A stretch of DNA of 32,404 nucleotides. Source: a virus. This document shows, one piece after another, positions 27,342 through 32,404 of the stretch (positions are counted from its first letter, which is position 1; each line of letters begins with the position of its first letter). The stretch lies in IMG/VR virus record IMGVR_UViG_3300029923_000075, positions 1 to 32,404 of that record; one strand, written 5' to 3'. The notes under the pieces were generated by a model. That model did not search any database, was not told the DNA's origin, and saw only the letters and a program-made list of their open reading frames with translations. The position numbers and the translations under genes are program-made.

Positions 27342-28817
27342 ATGTCAGAAATTAAAATTCATATCAAGAATTACAAACTTCTCAAAGAAGGAGAATGGGA
27401 TTTATCAAATGGTACTATCTTCTTCGCACAAGGCGGAAACAAAAAAGGTAAGACTTCTTTCTTGAATCTTATCCAAGCACTCATGGAAGTAAAAGATACT
27501 ACTGTCAATCCAGTAACTTTTGGTGAGAAAGAAGGATTTGCTACCGGTACAATACCTGGCGCTGATGGTTTACAATACCAATTTCGTTACGACTTTAATA
27601 TTGATGGTAAGAACAAATTTCAGTTCATTGCTCCAGACAATAAAGTTGTCAAAGGAATTACTGAAATGCGCGCTATCTTCAATTATACTCATTTTACATT
27701 GGAAGAGTTCTTTGAATGGAGTAAAACAGAACCGGGCCGTGCTAAACAACGTGCTATCTTCATGAACTTACTTTCAGAAAAAGAACGTGAAGAGATAATG
27801 AAAATAGATGCTGAGATTCATCCTACAAAAGGAACAATGATCGATTCGCGTAAAGAATTGAATAAGTCAGTTGACTTCTTGAAAAAGAGTATTGACAATA
27901 TCGTATTCAATCCGGAACAACAAAAACTTATTACTGATGCTCCGGCTATTCAAAAGTTGTTTACTGAACTTACTGCTCGTAAAGAAGAGATTGATGAAAC
28001 AATTAAAGGATTCGATACTTATCAAGTGAAGTTGGATGCAGAAAATGAAAAACTGGATCCACTAAAAAAATCACATAATAAGCAAGTGGAAAGTCTTACT
28101 AACTCCATTCGTTTTGCCAAAGAAGAAATTGACCGTCTTACCAAAGAATTGGCAGCCGATGAAAAGAAACTGGAAACTGAGAATGCTGAGTACGAAACTT
28201 CTGAAAAAGCAATCACTGCAGCAATCACTGAATTGAATACTAAGTTCGATGTGAAAGTACTTGAAGCTGCAAAATTAGAATTAGATGGTGATGGTACTGA
28301 AAAGAATATTGGTCTTGCCAAACGATTAGAGATTGGCCAGACAAAAATCAATCAGTATAATCAATTGGATGTATTAGTAAAACAAAAAGCAAAGAATGAA
28401 GAAGATCATAAAAAGAAGGAAAGTGAAGTTAGTGAGTTGGACGAGAAGATTACGACTCTCCGCACCAAGAAAAAGGAAATCATCAAAAACAGTCAGAACA
28501 TGCCGGTTGGTTGGTCGATTGATGATGATTATGTTACTATCGATAATATTCCTTTTCTGGAAACTGATATTTGTAAGTCGGAAGCGACTGCTGCTATTGC
28601 TCAATTGATGATGCGCGTAAATAAGGCTCCATTGATGCTTATGGGCGATGCTGAGGCCTTGGGATATGAAGTACTCAATAAGCTTGAGGAAACAGCTAAG
28701 AGTCTTGGTAAGGTAATGCTATTCGCTGAACATGTTCGTTCTGCTGATGAAATGCAGTTGGTTGGTTATGATCAAATCGACCATGAAGTAAAGAAAGAAG
28801 ATAAAGAATTATTTTAA
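27342..28817 (+). CDS. SMC/SbcC/RecF-like ATPase
   Basis: A 491-residue protein. N-terminal Walker A GGNKKGKTS (residues ~31-39) follows 'IHIKNYKLLKEGEWDL', the start of RecF/SbcC/Rad50-type ATPases. The middle (~210-375) is a long charged coiled coil without a CxxC zinc hook. C-terminally, the usual LSGGE signature is not evident (KSEATAAIAQLMMRV), and Walker B is APLMLMGDAEALG (~427), then 'VMLFAEHVRSAD' as the D-loop/switch. Size is small for SbcC, as in phage gp46-like proteins. With the nuclease at 30718 it probably processes DNA ends in recombination. It precedes the RyR/Tad2 genes. Confidence 0.8.
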   Translation: MSEIKIHIKNYKLLKEGEWDLSNGTIFFAQGGNKKGKTSFLNLIQALMEVKDTTVNPVTFGEKEGFATGTIPGADGLQYQFRYDFNIDGKNKFQFIAPDNKVVKGITEMRAIFNYTHFTLEEFFEWSKTEPGRAKQRAIFMNLLSEKEREEIMKIDAEIHPTKGTMIDSRKELNKSVDFLKKSIDNIVFNPEQQKLITDAPAIQKLFTELTARKEEIDETIKGFDTYQVKLDAENEKLDPLKKSHNKQVESLTNSIRFAKEEIDRLTKELAADEKKLETENAEYETSEKAITAAITELNTKFDVKVLEAAKLELDGDGTEKNIGLAKRLEIGQTKINQYNQLDVLVKQKAKNEEDHKKKESEVSELDEKITTLRTKKKEIIKNSQNMPVGWSIDDDYVTIDNIPFLETDICKSEATAAIAQLMMRVNKAPLMLMGDAEALGYEVLNKLEETAKSLGKVMLFAEHVRSADEMQLVGYDQIDHEVKKEDKELF

Positions 28818-28819
28818 TA

Positions 28820-28861
28820 ACTAGAACCTTCTCACTGGTATAGGTAAAGTGATATTCTATT
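28820..28861 (+). promoter_or_regulatory. Shared leader element, copy 1 (before the RyR gene)
   Basis: ACTAGAACCT (28820-28829), 7 nt, then GGTATAGGTAA (28837-28847), and 14 nt to the ATG. The second block is flanked by TCACT/AGTGA (28832-28836, 28848-28852), making a hairpin with the 11-nt block as its loop. ACCT can also pair with AGGT in the loop, giving an alternative or pseudoknotted fold. The same blocks at the same distance from the ATG precede the Tad2-like gene. Confidence 0.55.
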
Positions 28862-29230
28862 ATGAGTGAAAATACTGGTTCAAGACCTGCAAGTATTGCA
28901 GAAGTTATTGCTCCTATTTGCTATCAAGCAAATAAAGCATTTTGCGAAAGTTATGGTGATTATTCTCAAAAAGATTGGTATCAAGCCGATGATTGGCAAA
29001 AACAAAGTGCTATTAAAGGTGTACAATTTCGTATTGAAAATCCGGATGCTGGACATGATGCACAGCATAATTCATGGATGGCTGAAAAAGTTGCTGATGG
29101 ATGGGTATATGGAGAAAGTAAAAATGCAGAAGCAAAAACTCATTCATGTATTGTTTCTTTCGAACAATTACCTATTTTCCAACAAAAGAAGGATGCATTA
29201 TTCTGTGCTATTGTAGATTCTTTGAAATAA
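28862..29230 (+). CDS. RyR-domain protein
   Basis: A 122-residue protein made almost entirely of one RyR (ryanodine-receptor repeat) domain. The hallmark series is visible: YQANKAFCESYGD..QKDWYQADDWQKQSAIKGVQFRIENPDAGHDAQHNSWMAEKVADGWVYGESKNAEAKTHSCIVSFEQLP, corresponding to the family's 'YexNRaYcxxxGe...Wedapew.k.SaixGV.f....p...pe..HesWma.K..dGWvyG..kd...k.HP.mvpf..Lp'. Bacterial and phage RyR domains have been proposed to recognise nucleotide-derived ligands in conflict systems. Here it neighbours a Tad2-like gene and shares its leader. It could bind or sequester a signal; this is a hypothesis. Confidence 0.85.
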   Translation: MSENTGSRPASIAEVIAPICYQANKAFCESYGDYSQKDWYQADDWQKQSAIKGVQFRIENPDAGHDAQHNSWMAEKVADGWVYGESKNAEAKTHSCIVSFEQLPIFQQKKDALFCAIVDSLK

Positions 29231-29231
29231 A

Positions 29232-29271
29232 ACTAAAACCTAGTGCGGTATAGGTAAGCCAATCAATAATT
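29232..29271 (+). promoter_or_regulatory. Shared leader element, copy 2 (before the Tad2-like gene)
   Basis: ACTAAAACCT (29232-29241), 5 nt, then GGTATAGGTAA (29247-29257), and again exactly 14 nt to the ATG at 29272. ACCTA (29238-29242) can pair with TAGGT (29251-29255). The 11-nt block is identical to that at 28837-28847, and the upstream block differs at one base. Confidence 0.55.
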
Positions 29272-29598
29272 ATGGATTTTATACAAGCTATCAACACTTA
29301 TCCAATGATTCAAAGAATTGGATGGAATGGTAACGGACTATTTGTATTTCAACAAATACCTTCTGAAATACCAATTTTTGTTGTCCTAAAAATGCAATCA
29401 TTACCTGAAGCAGTAAAAGATGAATTTGCACGTCGTTTTGAAGTTCCAATGACAAAAGAAGAAGCAAAACCATTTTTGTCTATTCGTTACAACAATCAAT
29501 TAGCAATAGTTGATAAGGAAAACAATATCAATGGATGGGCACCTTCTGTTTCTGATGCATTGGCCGAGGATTGGATTGGATATATACCGGAGGTTTAA
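29272..29598 (+). CDS. tad2-like: DUF2829 / Tad2-like anti-Thoeris protein
   Basis: A 108-residue protein. N-terminal MIQRIGWNGNGLFVFQQ (residues 12-28) and C-terminal NGWAPSVSDALAEDWIGYIP (~88-107) match DUF2829: 'vaRkGWNGKgMfi...' and 'wlaSqtDmLAeDW'. Tad2 proteins of this family form oligomers that sequester the cyclic ADP-ribose-type signal (1''-3' gcADPR) of the Thoeris defence, preventing host suicide. Length (90-110) is typical. The middle (~29-75) is more divergent. So the anti-Thoeris role is supported by family, not by experiment. The neighbour is a RyR-domain gene with the same leader. The gene overlaps nothing and ends 1 bp before the next ATG. Confidence 0.75.
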   Translation: MDFIQAINTYPMIQRIGWNGNGLFVFQQIPSEIPIFVVLKMQSLPEAVKDEFARRFEVPMTKEEAKPFLSIRYNNQLAIVDKENNINGWAPSVSDALAEDWIGYIPEV

Positions 29599-29599
29599 A

Positions 29600-29965
29600 A
29601 TGGGAAAAGTATCAACAATTGATACCAAACGCAATCTTTGTGGTAATTGTAAAAGCAGCTACCCTGATTGCACTGGTCAGCCGGAATTTGGCGATAATGT
29701 CGGAAATAATAATGTTATCCGATGTAAGAAGTATGTAAAGAAAAAAACAAATGTTGTTCGCGTATCAGTAGGTGAAGAGTATTTTGTTTATATTTTGAAA
29801 AATCAAAATGTTTCTATGAATGATTTCATTTCAAGAAAAAGAGTAGAAACAAACAACACTACAGATAATCTGTATTATGAAGTTGGAAACTATTTTCTGA
29901 CAGAGGGAGATTGCAAATCAGAGATTGAACGAGTAACAAAATTGAAACGTAATGGCACAAGGTAA
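29600..29965 (+). CDS. Small Cys-rich protein
   Basis: A 121-residue protein from the ATG at 29600; a longer frame starting earlier lies inside the Tad2-like gene. The N-terminus has LCGNCKSSYPDCTGQPEFGD...NVIRCKKY, four cysteines in C-X2-C-X6-C-X17-C spacing, a likely metal site seen in other Bacteroidetes phages. GGAGG lies ~6 nt before the ATG, but within the codons of the upstream gene, so it may be accidental. The C-terminal half is charged and Asn-rich. It overlaps the next gene by 14 bp. Confidence 0.6.
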   Translation: MGKVSTIDTKRNLCGNCKSSYPDCTGQPEFGDNVGNNNVIRCKKYVKKKTNVVRVSVGEEYFVYILKNQNVSMNDFISRKRVETNNTTDNLYYEVGNYFLTEGDCKSEIERVTKLKRNGTR

Positions 29966-30575
29966 ATTAATCAGTTTCGTACCACTGATGAAAAATGGCG
30001 TACAAGATACATATAGTGGAAGTAATGGTATGCTTTATAAGTTTACTGTTACTCTTGATAATGCCGGTACACAAGTAACCGGAACAGCAAATAGTAGCAA
30101 ACAACAACCATCATGGAAGATTGGTGAAGAATATACTTATGAAGTAGCAATACAAGGAAACTATACCAATATCAAAAATATGAAGTCTATAAATCAGGCT
30201 GGTGGTTTTGGTGGCAGTGGTGCTCGTGTTCCTAATCCTAGCTTTGTAGTACAGAAATGTCTTGAAGCTTCATTGGAATGTACTTTCAAATTCTTTGAAC
30301 TTAATCCGGATGTGTACAAAAGTCAAGCTGCAGAAGATGGTGTATTGAATTTGTTCTATACATTCACATTAAAAGGTGATGAACAACAACGATGGATGAA
30401 TATTGCCGGACTTCGCTTTGCCTTACAAAAGATGCAAGCGAATGGTATGTTTGATAAAGCAGAAGGAGTAACACTTACTGCGTGGACTATTGAAAAGGCT
30501 AAAACTATTGCAGCTTCTATGTCCTCAGTAGTAAAAGCTCAAGTAGAATTTGAAAAGGCTAATCCACCCAAATAA
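29952..30575 (+). CDS. OB-fold-type ssDNA-binding protein (putative)
   Basis: A 207-residue protein. Residues 1-75 look like an OB barrel (KLISFVPLMKNG...NGMLYKFTVTLDNAGTQVTGTANSS...WKIGEEYTYEVAIQGNYTNIKNMKSI), followed by a GGFGGSGA linker and a helical C-terminal domain (VVQKCLEASLECTFKFFEL...AGLRFALQKMQANGMFDK). It lies between the recombination ATPase and the PD-(D/E)XK nuclease, suggesting an ssDNA-binding or recombination mediator. It lacks the DLPF tip of the SSB-like gene at 2035. The fold assignment is by eye only. Confidence 0.5.
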   Translation: MAQGKLISFVPLMKNGVQDTYSGSNGMLYKFTVTLDNAGTQVTGTANSSKQQPSWKIGEEYTYEVAIQGNYTNIKNMKSINQAGGFGGSGARVPNPSFVVQKCLEASLECTFKFFELNPDVYKSQAAEDGVLNLFYTFTLKGDEQQRWMNIAGLRFALQKMQANGMFDKAEGVTLTAWTIEKAKTIAASMSSVVKAQVEFEKANPPK

Positions 30576-30578
30576 TTT

Positions 30579-30725
30579 ATGCCAGATAGATATTCAATTA
30601 AAAAGAATAAAGAGAATGGATTATTTAATGTTTATTTTGGAACAATGTATTGTTTTACTTATGATACTTATCAAGAAGCAAAAGACCATATTCAAAATAT
30701 GAAAAAACGATATAAAAATGAGTAA
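30579..30725 (+). CDS. Small hypothetical protein (48 aa)
   Basis: ATG at 30579, 3 bp after the OB-fold stop, opens 48 codons to TAA at 30723-30725, overlapping the next gene by 8 bp. The sequence YSIKKNKENGLFNVYFGTMYCFTYDTYQEAKDHIQNMKKRY is an alpha/beta mini-domain. Spacing supports it as a real gene. No function known. Confidence 0.6.
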   Translation: MPDRYSIKKNKENGLFNVYFGTMYCFTYDTYQEAKDHIQNMKKRYKNE

Positions 30726-31650
30726 GACATATATCAATCAGTCATTAATAAAAAAGTTCTTCTACAAAGGAGAAAAACGTGATTACTGTGCTATGGCCAT
30801 AAAGGCTAATACTATTGATAAAACAGTAAGTCGGGAATCACTATCAATGACATGTGGTAATTATTTTGAAACACAATGTCTGGGTGCTTCTATTGGTGGC
30901 AAGAAAACACTTGATTTGCCAAGAAAGAAACTTACTGCTAAGCAAATTCTTGCCGGTCAAACAATAGGTGATAAAAAAATTGATCAGATACGTATTGACC
31001 AGCAAGTGATGATGTTCAACAAACTCAAAACTGAATATCAGATACCAATAGAGAAAGAGATGAATACCCAAGTCGGTGTAAAGAAAATATGGAGTAAGAA
31101 TGACAATATTATCTTACAAGGTGAGATTGATATATTCCCTGCTTCTATTGCATTACCGACACGTGGTTTACGACTTTGTGCTATTGATTTAAAGCTTACT
31201 GGTACATTCTCTGACTATGGTGAGTTCTGTTGGGGTTCTCCAACTAATTTAGACGGCATACAAGGCAAGATGTATCATGAGTTGATACGTGACATTGATT
31301 TGGACTTTAATATGCAGGAAAACCCTAATAGTACAATTCATCAAGTTTTTACTCCAACAGTAAGAAACATATTAAAGAACAACGATCCTTTATTCTTCTT
31401 TTGGGTATTCAATTATAAAGAAGCAATAAACAATAAATTTATTGAAGTAGAATATAACAAACTTGCTCAGGCAGAACTTCATGAATCTATCCGTAGAACT
31501 GTAGAAGAATTGAATAAGAATGAACGTGATAACTGGCAAGGTATGGTTCCTAATATTGATAACTGTAGCCAATGCGCGTTGCTATCTTGTCCTTCCCGAA
31601 CAGAGAAAAAAAAAGAAATAGAAGAACAACAAAATTTCGAAGTCATTTAA
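30718..31650 (+). CDS. PD-(D/E)XK nuclease with Cas4-like Fe-S cysteines
   Basis: A 310-residue protein. RecB/Cas4-type active site: E51 in GNYFETQ, D138 in QGEID, D157-L-K159 in AIDLKLTG. Cysteines C24 (RDYCAM) and C283-X2-C286-X4-C291 (NCSQCALLSC) match the one-plus-three iron-sulphur staple of Cas4/AddB-type exonucleases. The length is normal. It likely resects DNA ends to give 3' or 5' tails for recombination, together with the SbcC-like ATPase and OB protein. The stop overlaps the next ATG by 1 bp (TAATG). Confidence 0.82.
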   Translation: MSKTYINQSLIKKFFYKGEKRDYCAMAIKANTIDKTVSRESLSMTCGNYFETQCLGASIGGKKTLDLPRKKLTAKQILAGQTIGDKKIDQIRIDQQVMMFNKLKTEYQIPIEKEMNTQVGVKKIWSKNDNIILQGEIDIFPASIALPTRGLRLCAIDLKLTGTFSDYGEFCWGSPTNLDGIQGKMYHELIRDIDLDFNMQENPNSTIHQVFTPTVRNILKNNDPLFFFWVFNYKEAINNKFIEVEYNKLAQAELHESIRRTVEELNKNERDNWQGMVPNIDNCSQCALLSCPSRTEKKKEIEEQQNFEVI

Positions 31651-31847
31651 TGAGTAACGAAAATATCAAATCAGCTATGAATACCTACAATAATGCAATG
31701 TTGCTGCGTAGGTATTTGTTGTCTGACTATATCAAATCAAGAATAGATACAAAAGAGCTTATAAAGGGCATTCAAATGTGTGAAATACTTATTATTACTA
31801 ATGCATTAATTATAAATAAAAATGGCCGGATGGACGAAAGCAGATAG
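31650..31847 (+). CDS. Small helical protein between nuclease and resolvase
   Basis: A 65-residue protein from the ATG at 31650; a longer frame would run through the nuclease gene. Helical: NENIKSAMNTYNNAMLLRRYLLSDYIKSRIDTKELIKGIQMCEILIITNALIINKNG. It overlaps the nuclease stop by 1 bp and the RusA gene start by 26 bp, so strictly coupled. No family recognised. Confidence 0.6.
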   Translation: MSNENIKSAMNTYNNAMLLRRYLLSDYIKSRIDTKELIKGIQMCEILIITNALIINKNGRMDESR

Positions 31848-32404
31848 AGCAAAGTTTCTTGAACGATGTGATTCAAGAAAGAATATAATGCCACAAGAAG
31901 TAATATCAACACAAGGTAGTCTTTTTGAAGAAGTCATTGAAACAGACAGTGTAAATCCTCGATATCAGAAATTACGATTAGTATTACTCTATCCGGAACT
32001 TGATACAAATGAAAAAGGTAATCCTATTCCTAAGCAATCAGCGCGTTTTATGGTTACCCGTTATAGTAATGGACCCAAGAAAGGAGAAATCCTTGTTTAT
32101 CCAAATAAGCATACCGGTAAGCCTGATGTACTTATTAAATCATATCAAGATGCACGTATCACCAATACAGTAAAAGCATTACAATTACAAGTATTGAAGC
32201 AACTTGGAGAAATATCATTTACTAAGTTTCGTGGTGCTGTATTTGTTACTCGTCTTGAATTTATATTTAAAGTATCTGATTCGGCACCTAAGTACATGAA
32301 AGATGATCTTACTGCCGGTACTAAGATTTACTTTAAAGATACGGCTCCCGATTTGGATAACCTTGAAAAGATGATATGGGATGCTATGCAAGCTGAAAAG
32401 GCTG
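31822..32404 (+). CDS. rusA: RusA-family Holliday-junction resolvase, partial
   Basis: The frame is open from ATG 31822 to the window end (194 residues). The C-terminal part ends PDLDNLEKMIWDAM (176-189), the RusA signature '(D/P)xDNxxKxxxDxL', with D177, D179 and D187 as candidate metal-binding residues. Upstream is a ~45-residue charged extension, then a strand-rich core. RusA cuts four-way junctions symmetrically and is common in phage recombination modules. The end is cut by the window, so any further conserved Asp is not visible. It overlaps the preceding small gene by 26 bp. Confidence 0.85.
   Translation, partial: MAGWTKADRAKFLERCDSRKNIMPQEVISTQGSLFEEVIETDSVNPRYQKLRLVLLYPELDTNEKGNPIPKQSARFMVTRYSNGPKKGEILVYPNKHTGKPDVLIKSYQDARITNTVKALQLQVLKQLGEISFTKFRGAVFVTRLEFIFKVSDSAPKYMKDDLTAGTKIYFKDTAPDLDNLEKMIWDAMQAEKA

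Noticed and set aside
28866-29216. Alternative-frame ORF inside the RyR gene
   Set aside because: The RyR domain signature is unambiguous in the other frame.
1-32404. Integrase, att sites, transposase or insertion sequence
   Set aside because: No integrase or transposase motifs and no flanking inverted or direct repeats of that type were seen, so a prophage state cannot be argued from this window.
1-32404. Genome-wide stop-codon reassignment as in some crAss-like phages
   Set aside because: TAA, TAG and TGA all end well-supported genes here (for example 2035, 6708, 9644, 22008), and only one gene has an internal stop.

Overview
The window looks like part of a Bacteroidales-infecting, gut-type dsDNA phage, or a prophage of the same kind. 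The sequence is AT-rich, and genes are packed with 1-20 bp overlaps. Most starts lack a Shine-Dalgarno sequence and sit behind A/T-rich leaders such as aataaaATG. Several starts lie downstream of TAnnTTTG, the Bacteroidetes -7 promoter box. A DUF3871-like protein, from a family largely confined to Bacteroidetes, points the same way. No large terminase, capsid, portal, DNA polymerase or primase is visible here.

Layout. (1) 1-3209, minus strand: the edge of a virion module (a tail-fibre-like protein cut by the window start and three unrecognised proteins), then an SSB-like protein ending in DLPF and a zinc-ribbon protein. Each of the two transcription units has its own TATCTTTG promoter, separated by a back-to-back terminator. 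(2) 3210-5562: a strand-switch and control zone with divergent and convergent small genes, a folded RNA candidate (4151-4235), a two-copy promoter-proximal motif, and long intergenic stretches of strongly skewed base composition. (3) 5563-7449: small regulatory, zinc-ribbon and membrane proteins. (4) 7532-10118: virion-like small proteins, interleaved with three tRNA-like elements whose anticodon arm is missing or replaced. (5) 10119-14708: envelope proteins (including a signal-peptide beta-barrel candidate), a P-loop protein and an Ala/Tyr-repeat protein. (6) 14689-15006, minus strand: one small gene with its own promoter. (7) 15056-32404, plus strand: the replication and recombination module. 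It holds an SF1 helicase, an NinG/HNH-like protein, DnaB, DUF3871-like, GNAT-like, ParB, an N6-adenine methyltransferase, an SbcC/RecF-like ATPase, an OB-fold protein, a Cas4-like PD-(D/E)XK nuclease and a RusA resolvase (cut by the window end).

The late module reads as a recombination-dependent replication set: DnaB and the SF1 helicase unwind, the SSB/OB proteins coat single strands, the SbcC-like ATPase and PD-(D/E)XK nuclease process ends, and RusA resolves junctions. Inserted into it are two neighbouring genes, a RyR-domain protein and a DUF2829/Tad2-like protein (the family that sequesters the Thoeris signal). Both carry the same leader motif at exactly the same distance from the start codon, which suggests a co-regulated nucleotide-signal or anti-defence pair.

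The most unusual features are the tRNA-like RNAs without a normal anticodon loop (7532-7614, 9654-9879, 9942-10094), the shared leader of the RyR/Tad2 pair, a terminator RNA with a loop-to-upstream pseudoknot (22665-22756), and an otherwise open gene with one in-frame TAA (19997-20215). All functional assignments come from reading motifs by eye; no database search was run.
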